Positions 48,801 to 61,866 of a DNA stretch of 64,000 nt are shown in pieces (the first letter of the stretch is position 1; the number at the start of each line of letters is the position of its first letter). The notes beneath the pieces were generated by a model that saw only the letters and a list, made by a program, of their open reading frames with translations, ran no database searches and was not told the DNA's origin. The stretch comes from Asterella californica. Lineage: Eukaryota; Streptophyta; Marchantiopsida; Marchantiales; Aytoniaceae. Both the position numbers and the translations under genes were made by a program. The stretch is taken from positions 36,765,501 to 36,829,500 of the forward strand of contig JAYKYS010000001.1 in the NCBI GenBank assembly GCA_036924285.1, written 5' to 3'.

Positions 48801-49490
48801 CTTTGCTGTACAGAGGTCATGCCATCTGCACATCAGCTGCTGTGTTGGGAGGGAAACACTTAGCAACTCAGATATCCGAAAAAGCTGTAAGTTACACATA
48901 TCAGCTTGATAGACTCTTTGGGCTCAAAGTGCGATTCTGGTTCTCACCTTCTCAAATTTACTTCCGAGATTCGAAGGGTATGTTGGAAAAGGTCATAAGC
49001 GTCTCCCCTGCCGATTTATGGGCAGGATAATTTTGTTAAAAGGAGGTCTTTTGTCTTTTGATTGAGGTAACAAAACACTAAGGTGGTTTGGGATCGATGG
49101 ACTTTCAGGTTTCGCTGTGTGGTGGAGTATTGTTCTTAATTTTTGGAATCCACTCGCTTCTATCTGGGGCGGAGGAAAGCTGAGATACGCCTGACGGAGC
49201 ATAGCATGTGAAGACATGGCATGTCGCAAGCGGCATGATTTTTCCTCCAAGCTCATTGGAGTCAGATTTTGGTCGGTCCAGAATTTTTGGGTCTGTGTAT
49301 CCTGAAGTACTCGCTGAACGGGTCCTGAAGTACTCACTCGATGCTCATTAACTCGTGAAAGTGATTTGTCTCATAGGTTGCCAAGTATTCGGAGTCCCCC
49401 TGTGATCCTTGCAGGTGGTGCAAATTCTTTGTTATGTGCCTTGACATAGCAGCTTCTTTTGAGACAGAGCGCTCGGTAGTGTGCTGGTAA
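45810..49490 (+). CDS. GDT1-like (UPF0016, PML4/5-type) cation transporter, multi-exon
   Basis: Exons inferred from protein similarity and splice sites: 45810-45899, 46108-46167, 46468-46515, 46931-47022, 47294-47330, 47662-47700, 47870-47932, 48219-48263, 48426-48487, 48814-48886; reading phase is kept across all. The product has both family signatures, SEIGDKTF and GEWGDRSQ, the E-x-G-D-K/R-T/S motifs of the ion path, each on a transmembrane helix, with an acidic linker (SSELAEVEAEL) between. Relatives are Mn2+/Ca2+ transporters of Golgi or ER membranes. The start is uncertain: ATG 45810 gives an N-terminus of the PML4/5 length, but 45768 is also in frame. The intron after 47932 begins GCAAGT, a GC-AG intron. 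A last exon at 49377-49490 is tentative; it lacks the expected final helix, so the C-terminus may be damaged. Confidence 0.82.
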
Positions 49491-51501
49491 GCTACTATTT
49501 CTCATCACAAATGACGGAAGTAGTATGAGGGATGCTTTTTGTCCCATTTAGAAAATCCGGGCTTCAAGGTAATGGTGGGTTTGGGGCTCGGTAGAATCGT
49601 CATCGTCCAAGACCTCCCGTGTAAATTGCTGTTTTGACAGCTCGGAGGTTGTACTGGGGAAGTCGGGAGAAAGTTTCAGGCGCGTGGCTCACGAACATAA
49701 TAAAGATTAATCAACCGTTTCACAGCGAATCTTTGTCTATTATTGCTGGGCGTCGCTCTTAGCCGATACTGGCTGTCTCGAAATTCTGGACTTATGAAAT
49801 TCTTGAAATGAACTGGGTCAGAGTGGTTACTCTGGCACACGCACTCCTAATTATCATGTGGGAAAGGAAGTGTGTGAAAGAGCTACCTGAGACCATCCTT
49901 TCGTGGACTGACCGCAATCCTATCTATTTTCGAGGTAGGTAAAGATGTAGCATTTCGGAAAGGCAGAAAATATGAAACTGTGGCCAGGGCATCAGTTCCC
50001 CACCATGACCACGAGCTTCCGTTGAAACGGAAACAGATTGGTGGTCGAAATGCAGTGAAACGAGGAACTTATGAGTTATGACGACGGCTGACAAGATAGG
50101 GTACAGTTTACTGTCACTTAAGGCCGTCTTTAAACCATCGGAGGATAATATTGACCATTGAGCTGTAGGACTTGGGGAGCAATTTTCTTCTCCTCAGTCC
50201 CTGAAACCAACTGTCGATGCTCTTCAGTCCCCCGAAGTTGAAAATCTTTGCTCAGTCCTCAATCGGCTGAGGTGACTGCGGTAAGTACCGAAACTGTGAA
50301 AATCGAAGTGCGCAGTCGAGGATTGTGGTGCCTGAAGCACGGGTCGTCAGATAGCTAGTGTACGAATCGAAGACGAAGTTCGACGAGAGGAGGAGGAGGA
50401 GAGGTTGGATAACTGATGAGAACTTTGAGCCCAGAGCAGAGGTGGTGAGAAATCAGCGATGGTGGGTCAAGTTTGTGCCAGTTTCAACCAGGACTCTAGC
50501 AGATATGGTGACCTTGATCGGATCCGATCGTATGGAGAGAATGATATTTCAATGTGTCCGATCGTATGGAGAGGAGGACAATTTCAATGTGCCCTCCGAC
50601 ACACGTGATGGTCCGATTCCAGTCGAGCCGACCCCATGGCAGAGTCCGCGGCGGATGTCGGTTGGGAAGACTTAGGTGTCTTTGGTTGGAAAATTTTACG
50701 CAGAGTTGCAGTTTCAAGTTGACTTAATTAAACTCGGTGCCAGGTTCTATTCCATGGAAAAATTTCAGTTTGCTAGAGTTGCGATTTCAAGCTGACTTAA
50801 TCAAATTCGGTTCCAGGTTCTTTTCTATAGAAAAATTTCTGTTTGCTATAGATTGTAGAGTGAATAAGCATCGGAAGACTCGAGAAAAGTATAGGGTCCG
50901 AATGTGCATGTACGATTTCTCGATCAGACAAGGTCTTCCAACTCGGACGTCAAACGACCGAGTAGTGATTTTTTGATCTGACAAAGAGAACCTCCAACCG
51001 AACTTGGAGTCAAGGACATTCGTTCAGTTCACCCAACGGTAGACATCACAAAGTGGAGTGGTAAAGGGAATCGATTTGAAAGAGCAGCCAGTCGAAGTCG
51101 AGAATGATCAGGAGTTTCAACTTGAAGCTCGACTCAAGAAAGCTTGTAAAATCTCACCAACTGGTACATGTGGACAGACAATTTATCAATCTACCGGGCT
51201 TTTCCCGGAAAGCGAGACGGAGCTCAGTGGCATTGGCATCGAACCTGATTTTTACGAAGACAAAGGTTCAGTCGAAGGTGTGGGTGGTTCACATGCGATA
51301 AAGTATAGCATGTGCCGCACTCACATGCGGTAAAGTATTATCGCTATAGCAAGTGCGATTGCAGGAGATGATGTGACCATGTGCACATTCTATGGTTTGG
51401 AATGACAGAGTTTCACATGATCTTAGGACAACATTTGTTTCTCAAAGACGCTACAGAGGATATACCCTCACTCTATTCGTCCTCTTGTAACGATTGATCT
51501 C
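49491..51501. other. Non-coding stretch with small tandem repeats
   Basis: No gene is supported. Three short tandem repeats occur: a 34-base period around CCGATCGTATGGAGAG (50524 and 50558), a 73-base period at 50703-50848 (GTTGC(A/G)(A/G)TTTCAAG at 50705 and 50778), and CACATGCG(A/G)TAAAGTAT near 51290 and 51326. Frames at 50358-50675 and 51058-51333 have no recognised domain. Confidence 0.5.
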
Positions 51502-51882
51502 ATGTTGGTCTTTGACTATGCCTCATCATTGATGGTTAGACGAAAGAAGAGGCAACGGGTTGTGAGGATCCTTTCAAGCGACACACAAGTCAGGGCTGGG
51601 GTAAGAAATGCCACTGAGGTAGCAACACAAACAGATATTGAGTATTCGGTGGATGATGATCTGATGCACATCAGTCACATGTCAGAATCGATGAGCATAA
51701 ACACTAACGCCAGAAAGACGGAGCTGGTGAACAACATACAACATCAACAAAGATGTAGTGTATGTCACATGCTAGGGGATAACAAACGAACTTGCCCGCA
51801 ACATCCAGTGTTGACACAAGTTCGGTCCAGGGTAGATGACTCAAGGCCGCACAACATGACTTGGGAACACATCTACAGTTGA
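51502..51882 (+). pseudogene. Decayed zinc-knuckle ORF, possibly transposase-derived
   Basis: A 126-codon frame ends with CSVCHMLGDNKRTCPQHP. This resembles the C-x-x-C-x4-H-N-x-R-T-C knuckle found at the C-termini of plant Mutator-like transposases and related proteins, but the zinc-binding His is Asp here. The rest of the frame, with a basic VRRKKRQRVVR stretch and an acidic centre, is not recognised. No terminal inverted repeats were found, so the assignment is weak. Confidence 0.35.
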
Positions 51883-52045
51883 TCATTGAAGTTTGCATCA
51901 TAGTGTGTTCTCGTTTCATTGTGATACCGTGTACATGTGCAATTTTCTGTTATGTGTAGTCGAAGTGCTGTAGACTCGCTACTCGCACCGTCTGTCCAAC
52001 TTTCTATCTTTTGGGTCCATACTTTACTTTATGAATGTTTGCATA

Positions 52046-52083
52046 TTACGTTTCATTGTCACTTAAGTGACAATGAAACGTAA
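52046..52083. repeat. Perfect 38-bp palindrome without a loop
   Basis: Nineteen bases from TTACGTTTC to CACTT are followed at once by their exact reverse complement, centred between 52064 and 52065 at CTTAAG. Such loop-free palindromes can extrude cruciforms and are unstable to clone. Confidence 0.93.
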
Positions 52084-53418
52084 GTAAATTTGAGAATTCG
52101 GCATGTTGTGTGCCTACATGTAGCCCTAGAGAGAGGAGTGGTTTGGTTAAATAAAGCAAGAAGTAATGGCAGTAGTGTCGATGATGGATATTTCGTGCCC
52201 AGTCGGATGGAGTGTCCTAAGCGTTGAAGAGGTTCATCGACTAATCGATCGTGTGTTGTAGCTTCCATATTGCGAAGTCTTCAGAGTGCAAACAGAAAGG
52301 GTCATGGCTCAATTTGGTCCAGATCGTCGCACTTTCGCTGTACGTAGACGTAGAGCTGGATGGAGTTTGGAGATTGCAAATTCAAATCACCAGATGAGTT
52401 TCATTCTATAGGTGCCGTTCAAATTCTCTACGGGGACTCAGTTCTTGATGCCTGGTGGGCGATTGCTTCTGGATCTGCTTGAGGTTGATCGTCACTACAT
52501 GAAAGTGCCATTTGGTACCTCTTTCGAGTTTCCAGAAGGACTAAACTTGATGCCACCGGAGACGAGACAGAGGTTCGTTTTCACTTTCCAAAAGGTGAAA
52601 CAGAATAGCTTTAGCAATGTTATTAATTAATTCCATAATAACGGAGGGCATGGGACTTTTTTGGGTTTGACAAGGCCTCGACACTTGGACTAAGAGTTAA
52701 ATTTCTCTATCGAGTTTGACCCCAACGAACATTTAAGTTTCCATTGCGGACCGTATGGCTGCATTGGCTAAACCAATCCATATTTCTGTTTTCGAGTGAC
52801 ATGTTTTCTTATATGTGATACATTGGGTATATGACTTATGGAGAGTACGTGTAGCACTCTGTGACTCAGAACCAACGATCACCCAAATCTTTTTTTATCC
52901 CAAGTACACTCTAAACCTATCTATTCTCACGTTCTCTCGACAATCTTTCTTTCTCTCACTCAATTAGAGATAGATCCGAGATAACAAACAAAGGCAACTT
53001 GTTCCTGTCATCACCAAAAGCACTCTTGGTTTTGTTGGTCATCACTCCAACCTCATCACAAGAGAGATACTAGCACTATTAACGAAAAAAATAACTAAGT
53101 GTAACATCTTCACACAAATCTAATCCAAACCTACTCGGCGTACAAACAAGCATGCGAGTACGAAGAGGATTCACATACAGAAAATACTAACAAAAAATCT
53201 TCATACGTGATTAAGTGCATTGAAGCACTAGCAAAACCTCCAAGACTTGTTCTCCAAAAGAACATTAAATATTGCGCTTTTCGAGATAAGAATCTCTCAA
53301 CTTTACCTCATTGTCACTCTTCAACCATAGCTCTGAATGAGACAAAGCCAAGACCAATAGGTAGCCTGCAGAATAAGCTCTCTATTAAAGTATTACGTGC
53401 AGAGAGATCATCTATAAG
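52084..53418. other. Non-coding stretch, no gene seen
   Basis: A 72-codon frame at 52412-52630 has no recognised domain. From about 52800 the text turns AT-rich and resembles the retroelement leaders in style. Nothing further can be supported. Confidence 0.4.
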
Positions 53419-54916
<1,498 letters not shown>

Positions 54917-54930
54917 TAAGATTGTGACCA

Positions 54931-54953
54931 ATTTATCATCTTAGATGATAAAT
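54931..54953. repeat. Hairpin at an organelle-fragment junction
   Basis: ATTTATCATCT and AGATGATAAAT are exact inverted copies around a single T. It lies between the nad5 and atpF pieces. The arm sequence recurs inside the 25-bp hairpin at 41590-41645. Confidence 0.8.
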
Positions 54954-54989
54954 CGAGACAGGGGCCCCACTATCCGCGTCTTACCATAA

Positions 54990-55068
54990 ACTTTTCAAAA
55001 CGAATTGTAGCGGTTTTAGAATCTTCTAATCGTTTAGAATCTTCATCAGCCGCATTAATTAAATCTTG
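54990..55068 (-). pseudogene. atpF: Plastid atpF fragment
   Basis: The minus strand encodes [20 protein letters not shown] followed by IRFEK, matching the part of the plastid ATP synthase b subunit just ahead of its conserved QRAI stretch. About 26 codons remain and the text diverges right after EK. Confidence 0.65.
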
Positions 55069-55077
55069 TTAAAAAAA

Positions 55078-55235
55078 GCAATTGACCCTAAAACAGGAAA
55101 ATATAACCAACTGTTTACCAAAATTTCATCTTTAGACCAAATTGACACTACTAAAGGATTATGGACTAGATGTGACAATTGTGAAAATATGTTATATGTT
55201 AGATTTTTGAGACAAAATAAACGAATTTGTGATAT
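55078..55235 (+). pseudogene. accD: Plastid accD fragment
   Basis: The frame AIDPKTGKYNQLFTKISSLD runs into [20 protein letters not shown] and QNKRICD, the zinc-finger region of the plastid acetyl-CoA carboxylase carboxyltransferase beta subunit. The first two zinc-binding cysteines (CDNC) are present; the second pair is cut off after ICD. Confidence 0.85.
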
Positions 55236-55365
55236 TACGTAAAACAGAGGAAGGAAAACACAGGCGGCAGTGCCTGGATACACGAGAACGGCACTTGAAA
55301 CAACCTCCGTAAAGCAAAAAAAGTATCCTTCGGACCCAAGGGGCGCTTTGTTTTGTTGGACAAAA

Positions 55366-55455
55366 CCCTAAAGGAATAAAAAATAAACATCCAATATATT
55401 GTAAAGAAGCTAATGCTTGATATTTTGCTAATCGAAATTCTTTTAATACAAGGGG
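55366..55455 (-). pseudogene. Plastid cemA-like fragment
   Basis: The minus strand encodes [20 protein letters not shown] then [11 protein letters not shown], which resembles the first transmembrane segment of the plastid envelope protein CemA (EFRxxKYQxxxSxxY...FIPLG). The flanks on both sides do not continue the gene. The accD neighbour is from the same organelle, but the two are not in their natural spacing. Confidence 0.5.
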
Positions 55456-55700
55456 TCGCACGGTTCGGAGTGCACTTCAGTAAGCCCTACATGGGCTGAA
55501 GTCTTGACCCCTATTCCTTTTGATGATGCCGGAAGTCGTTTTGATATATTTTTTTTGCCTCCGCGCCGTTGCGGAGGTTCGAAGAAGGCATGTTAGTCAA
55601 ATCTTTTTTTTTACACTTCACGGCAGCGTGCACACTTTTACTTTTTATGTTTAGGGTCGACCAAAGCGAGACAGTCGACCAAAGGGAGAGGGAAAATTGG

Positions 55701-55850
55701 TTGTGATGAGTCGACATCGAGGTGCCAAATGACTCCGTCGATAAGAGCTCTTGGGAGTCATCAGCCTGTTATCCCCGGCGTACCTTTGATCCGTTGAGCG
55801 AGAGCCCTTCCACACGGGACTCCCGGATCACTATGGCCGACTTTCGTCTC
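55701..55850 (-). pseudogene. Mitochondrial 26S rRNA fragment
   Basis: The plus strand holds the complement of the universal large-subunit stretch around GGGATAACAGGCTGAT. Matching blocks include CATCGAGGTGCC, TCAGCCTGTTATCCCCGG, TTTGATCCGTTGAGCGAGAG and GGCCGACTTTCGTCTC. The variant with GACTCCCAAGAGCTC is the mitochondrial type rather than the plastid type. Only about 150 bases are present, joined at 55850 to rps3. Confidence 0.88.
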
Positions 55851-56089
55851 TTATTGTCGTTAATACGCCTGATCAACTTGACAGATGGTATTGCCCCAAG
55901 GCCTTGATGTCTTGATTGGCTAAGTCGATCCAGAAAAAATACATGAATGAATGTCCTTTTAGGAAAATGATGAATAATACACCTACCGAGACGAAAGCCA
56001 AACGTGTTTCCCGTAGGTGGACGTATTGAACAAAAATAATCTCTAAAATTTAAATCTTGATACAACAATTTTCCATAATAATAATCACA
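55851..56089 (-). pseudogene. rps3: Mitochondrial rps3 fragment
   Basis: The minus strand encodes [51 protein letters not shown] and a tail ending IRRINDN. This is the N-terminal region of mitochondrial ribosomal protein S3, without its first 20 or so residues. The similarity stops exactly where the 26S rRNA piece begins. Confidence 0.88.
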
Positions 56090-56700
56090 ATATGCCTACC
56101 GTTAAAAAACACCAACATGTCAAGATCCAAATTTGAATTTGTTTCCACACTACCGTATTCGCGCTGCACGGACATGATTCTGCTAAGGGGCCCAGAGAGA
56201 ACGAGTATTTTTTTGCCGATTTTCATTAATTATATGAAAATGTGTACTAATTTGTACAAAGATAAAAGGGAAGCACTTTCTACTAGAGCAATAAATTATC
56301 GCACGGGCTCTAGAACCTTAATCCGCCGTCTCCCTACGGCCTTCATTCGCTTTTCCTAAAAACAATATTGTAGCAAAGTTCGGGTTCATAGCTAGCTTTG
56401 CCCTTATCATTGCGTTCCTTAAAGATTTAATATATTATACAATGAAGTGTGGGCCTTTAGTTCGTACTAATCTTTCCTTAGACCCCTTCGCGGTATTTCC
56501 GTTACTACGAGTCCCCCGTTGCCCTCCTTTCCTCGGTTCTGACACATCCAAAGTCTGTTGTTTCTATAGCATTCACATAACTACACTCTATTATTTTCGT
56601 AACTCTCGGTTTCTGTACTAGTCAATTTATACCAACTTTTACATATTCAGAAACTTCATCTCCTCATCTCTCCAACAAGGTATTGCATGCACGAATCTAA
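56090..56700. other. Probable organelle-derived sequence, not identified
   Basis: Mixed GC-rich and AT-rich blocks continue after rps3. On the minus strand near 56300 the text GTGCGATAATTTATT resembles a group II intron 5' end, but nothing else of an intron could be confirmed. Pieces such as CCCCTTCGCGGTATTTCCG near 56486 also look organellar. No gene is named. Confidence 0.4.
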
Positions 56701-59700
56701 GTAGTATTGAGCTCACAACATGATACCAAAGATGATGATACCTGACGATATCAAAAACTCGATCAGTGGAGTGTAACATTCCTTCTTGATTCTCTGAAGT
56801 TGAAATTCGACCTCCACCTTCTTCAATGTCTCTTTAACAACTCCAGAAAGTTTCAGATCGAAGTCGAACTCAAACTCTCACAATCAACTCAGATGTGACA
56901 TTCAAATCATTCTCTCAACCTCTCATGATATATTTTTGTCAGAACTTTACGATCCAATATCTCACAAACCACTCGACCAAAATGGTCTCAAACTTCTCAA
57001 GAAGCTGAAGTGCCTCCTTCACAACCACTCTGTAAAATTTCAGAACTAGACCCTCAACCAAATTTTTGAAATGACCCAAACCTTAACTGTCAATGACACA
57101 AAGTGATATGCAAACCCTTGCGCACAGAAACAACGATATCCTTTAATCCATAACCCAAATAGTCTAAAATTCACATCTAAGTAGTTGACTGTATCCTCTC
57201 AGATACTAGAAAGTTTCATAGCAAAATCAATCCCAAGCTCTCAGCATTGCTCTCAATGTTCCTTGATAACAATCACTCACTCTCATAACCTCTGATTTGA
57301 AGTACCCAACTTCAGTCGGTCATAACTTTGTCACTCCAACTTGAAATCGATCGATCTCAGAGTCCATCAGCAAGCTCATCTAGAGAGCTTCCCAGCAACA
57401 GTCAACCTCTCTCCAAAAACCCCAGAGAACTCCCAAACAGTGTGAAAGATCTCACGGAAATAAAATGGATCAAGATCTTGACCCCTCATCTTCAATCGAT
57501 CAAAACTTTGTCATGTGAACTTTGATTTGAGCAGTCGTTGAGTCCAACCATATCCAGAACTCCTCGAATGGTCCACGAGAAGTACCTCCAACTCTCAAAA
57601 CATGAAGAAAACTTGGTGGAAGATGATTGGTCAAACTTCTGACCAATAGAAAACAAGTTGACAAAAGTTTTTATCTTTACTCACGTGACCAACACACAAG
57701 GAATACATTTTTATCATGAGTATCATTTGAGCACTCAAGGCTTTTATTAAACACACTCCGAACACGTGCCGTTGACAACTTCGTTGATCAAGAAGTACGT
57801 AGACATGACAACACGAAAGACAAAACTACACTCAATATAAGATTAGAATGACGATCCTAAAACGGTTGACAATAAATGGAACTACAAACGGAATAAACGA
57901 GGCTATTATTTGATTATAATAAATTCACGATCAACTCTCGATGCATCACTTTTAATCGGCTGTAACAACGTATTCTGATCCAAGTGTTGAACAAAACTCT
58001 CGCTGGAAAGTTTAGATCCAATCGAGGATCCATACCACATCAGAGTAAGATGTAGACCGTAAAATCCAATCAGCATCGTAAATGACTATCGTAAGAATGA
58101 TAAGACCCGGAGTAACCATTATTGCAATCACAAACGACTTTTTCCAATGAATCATCATAAACACTCGAAAGTGATCACGCGATAGACAATGGAGCTTAAT
58201 GATGAACGAGCTCGCAAGTGCAAGATCAAGAGCATGAAAGGGCCCTCCATTCATGCTTGTCATTCTTACTGTCTCTCATTTCATCGGACGATAGTCATAA
58301 CACTCACGACTAGACCTGGATACTCCACACTCGATCACCAAAGCTCCGCACACTTCCTTTCGTATACAGCAAACTCGCATATGATGACAAGAATACTAAC
58401 CTTTATCTCCACTCAGCGGAGAATATACTGATCGTCCACATTGAGTCTTATTTTTCACACGATAAGGTCCCGATGGATCCACAACATCAAAACACGTACG
58501 CTAAAGATATATACACATTTCATATCCTAGCCAACCCACAACATGACACAGTCTGAAGAATTCCACAACCTCGATGATTTTACATTAGTATTTATGTCCA
58601 TCTAACAACAGCATGCACTGTAGAGTCGATCTGATTTGTGTTTATGGTTTTGTGATTGATTACTCGACAGATCGTAGAGAAGCCATGCTTTGGTGTAGGA
58701 TGTTAGTTCTTGTTTTCTAGTAGTGATTTTCTTGCATCTTTCTTGTCGTGATCAACTAGGTTCATGCAGCAAGATCAGACTTCTATAGCTCAAGTTTATG
58801 TGTAGTAAGTGTTACCTAGCTAGTGTGCATGTTGTCTATTATGGCTCGTTTGGTCTCCTCATAGTGGGCAATGTCAAACATAAGTTTGCCACTGACAGTT
58901 AGTAGACAAAATACTGAGAGATTGGATTGGATATTTGATATTTATGTCTTGTTTTCTTCTTTCTCGATCGCACACACACTTTTTACAGCCAGATACCTCA
59001 CATATTCTCATTCACATCTTTTGCATACAACGATACGACACGATACATTCCTCGGTCAACGAACACATTGCTGCCCAACTATGGCGGCAGAGTTTGTGAC
59101 AATAAGGTTCGTGAGCAAGAATTCACGCGCAGCTTAGTTATGGCGGCAATAAGCTTTGCGAGCTAACAAAAATTCTCGCTCAGTTGTACTCTCTTGCGTT
59201 GTCATGTTGCATGAGAGTCTGTACAATAAAAGTTAGTAACTGAAGGATTTTTCTTCCACTATGTACGTAGTTGTAAGGGAAGCTACCCTGGAGCTTGTTA
59301 AGCTGAGCAAGTGCTAAGCTAGGGCCAAGCTAGACAAGCTGCCCCCTAGCTTATATTCCAAAGAACAACTAAGAAGTCACAAAGGTACTAGGTGGAAACT
59401 CTTCTTGATTATAACATGCACATATCTTCACTTATGCGGGTTAAGGCTATACATAGATATTTATGACATTTCTAGTTTAAGAAAGTGACAAAAGAGAAAA
59501 CTCTATTGTTTTCTGACGGTGACTCGGATTCATTATCTTATAACATCATCGAGTTCATCTTCTTGAGTAGTATAGTTTTGGTACTTTTGTTACTAGAAAC
59601 AAAGATGTATAGAGAAAGTAGCACTCGAAAAGTTAACAAAGGAGATAAAAGCGAGTTCTGCAAGTATGTGTACAAGTCTCTTTAAAGTATTAAACGGAAA

Positions 59701-59829
59701 CAAGAGTCACCTCAGTGAAAGGGCGCCCACCTAGGAAGAAGAGGCCCTTGGATCAAATCCTCTCGGCTCATGTTTTGTATCTCATCATGTTGACCTCCTG
59801 GATGGGAGTCTATGTTAGGTGTGTGGTTA
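56701..59829. other. Non-coding repeat-like stretch
   Basis: No gene is supported. 56700-57700 resembles a retroelement leader on the minus strand in style, and 57800-58060 shares ordered words with 39560-39840. Near 59080-59200 an imperfect duplication of TATGGCGGCA(G/A) is seen. Confidence 0.4.
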
Positions 59830-60220
59830 CGTCTTGACATCTAGGGGCAAGGGACTGATATCCTCATTAAACGTGGGCTCCATGGCCTAAGCCTCCGCAT
59901 GCAATCGGGATCATGAGTTAAGACCATGATCTCGATACAACTATGAGAGGGTGGTAAGTCATGTGGGGTGGTCTTGTAGCTGTGATCTATGCTCTAAAGT
60001 CATAGATTGACTCATAATTTGGGTGGCATAGAGGGTTGAGAAATTTTATTAAACAAGGGGTTAGCTTAGCTACGAGGTTGCTTGATAAATGGATGTGTGT
60101 ATAATGACATAAAGGGGTCAGCTTAGCTAGAGGGCTGCTTAGCAGGAGGCTTGTTTTCTAGGTAAGTCGACTTGTGACGGCAGTTCAGAGGACATTACAA
60201 TGAATTGAACTAAGAGAGGA
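59830..60220. repeat. Interspersed repeat R1, copy 2
   Basis: It shows the order ACATCTAGGGGC, TTAAACGTGGGCTC, GCCTAAGCCTCCGCATGC, GTGGTCTTGTAGCTGTGA, GAGAAATTTTATTAAACAAGGGG, then GTCAGCTTAGCTAGAGGGCTGC. The second half parallels 36600-36760. Confidence 0.65.
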
Positions 60221-60228
60221 GGAGCTTG

Positions 60229-60474
60229 GTTACATCTTGCACATCTAGGAGCGGGGGATTGGTATCTTCCTTAAACGTGGACTCTTTGGCCTAAGTCTCC
60301 GCAAGCAACCGAGATTATGAATTGGGAGGTACTTGATATAGTTATGGGAGGACTGTAAGTCTTCTGGGGTGGTCTTGTAGCTGTGACCTAGGTTCTAATA
60401 TCATGACTTGATTCATAATCTGGATTGGATCAAGATCACATCGAGGGTTGAGAAATTTTTATTAAACAAGGGGC
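60229..60474. repeat. Interspersed repeat R1, copy 3, cut by E7
   Basis: It repeats the first half of copy 2 (ACATCTAGGAGC, TTAAACGTGGACTC, GTGGTCTTGTAGCTGTGA, GAGAAATTTTTATTAAACAAGGGG) and stops at the E7 LTR start. Copies 2 and 3 are arranged head to tail about 400 bases apart. Confidence 0.7.
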
Positions 60475-61274
60475 TGTCACGTCACAAGTATCTCATTATT
60501 TGTGTGCATGTTTATATAAGTTTCATTAAGTATGACTATCTTATAGGTTACTCTAGTTCGAAGATCTAAATCTAGAGTGATCAAAACTAGCCATAACTAG
60601 CGGAGATAGTTATAACTAAGTTGGGGAAACTATTAGAGGTTCCACTATGACACTATGTGACAAGTGCGGAGCTCTAAATATGCTTCTCAAAAGTATGTAA
60701 CTTTGTTGACCATCGCTGATTGGATGCATGATGGAAAGTCATGCACAAAGATCTAAAGATGCTCCTCAAAAGACGTATTAGTTTGTTGTCGTCTTCCGAT
60801 TGGATAGGGTGGAAAGTTAACACTTTACAAAAGCTAAAGTAGGAGAATCTCTTACTTTTGTAAAGTAGAACAAGTAATGTGTGTGCTATTCTTAAAGGCT
60901 TAGTAGCCTTTAGAAGTTTTACTATTTTGGATTGCGCACTTACCATGAGGTAACGTAACTTAGTGAAAGTTACCACGGTAAGAAGTTGTAGAGTATATAA
61001 GGAGGAGTTGAGAAGGTGGAAGACACTCTCATTTTCCTGACTGTAAGTAAAGTGAGCATTGGAGACCTTGGGAGTCCTTGAGTATTTTGCGATGTAATGT
61101 TGAGAGCGGGATTAGAACTTGTGTGCAGGAACGCTATTAGAGGTACCGATGTGACCATACGGGTCAGAGAGTTGAGTGAAGTGAGCATGGGTGTACTTAA
61201 ATCTTTGTAATTAGGGTGCACTAGTAATCCTAGTCATCTGAGGTACCCCTGGGTGAGAGACAGGCCAGCTTACA
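60475..61274 (+). repeat. E7 5' LTR
   Basis: It reads TGTCACGTCAC...GCCAGCTTACA, 800 bases, aligned end to end with the E6 LTRs in reverse complement. The TATA box TATATAA is at 60994-61000. The end motif GAGGTACCCCTGGGTGAGAG is near 61241-61260. Confidence 0.9.
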
Positions 61275-61277
61275 TTT

Positions 61278-61294
61278 TGGTTCCGTTGCCGGGA
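61278..61294 (+). promoter_or_regulatory. E7 primer-binding site
   Basis: TGGTTCCGTTGCCGGGA follows the LTR after three bases and is identical to the E2 site. Confidence 0.8.
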
Positions 61295-61866
61295 CCTCGA
61301 TACAAAGATTCGTATGTAGTCGTTAGTACAGTTCATGTCTGTTTTCGAGCATGAGTTCAGAACCTTTGTACATACACCATGTTATAGAGGGCAAGATAAG
61401 CTTTCCAATAAGCTTGATATCTCCGAGAGATCAATTGTGAGGAGAGAGTTATGTCTTTCGGAAGTTAAGGGGGTTTTTCGGTATCAAATAGTGAGCTCTC
61501 GGGAAGGAGTTTACAGTCATTTTCATATTTTTCAGTTTTTAGAGTTAGACCTTGAAATCTTCCATGCTGATAGCTTGCAAGATAAGCTATCTAGGCACCC
61601 AAATCATGAGTGAATTGATCGAGTAGAACTGGAGTTATGGCATTCGAAGCGAAGGGGGGTCAAATCTGTTATATCGTTTGCTGAAGTAAAAGAGTGAAAG
61701 AATTACAGAATTCTTGAGAGGGTTATGTTCGATCTCTGAGGCTCAGGGTTGACAAGTTAAGCTTCTACTTAGTAATGTGAGAGATTGTTAAGCGAGAAGA
61801 TAGTCGAGTGATAAAAAAATGTCAAACAAACTATAGAGCGAGAGAGATGTATGACAGATCATCGTC
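61295..61866 (+). other. E7 untranslated leader
   Basis: No gene is supported. A 92-codon frame at 61335-61613 is not kept open in E6 and is not called. Confidence 0.6.

Noticed and set aside
55461..55520. Group II intron end (GTGCG and ACTCCGAACCGTGCG on the minus strand)
   Set aside because: Short consensus words only; no domain V hairpin with the expected sequence could be drawn.
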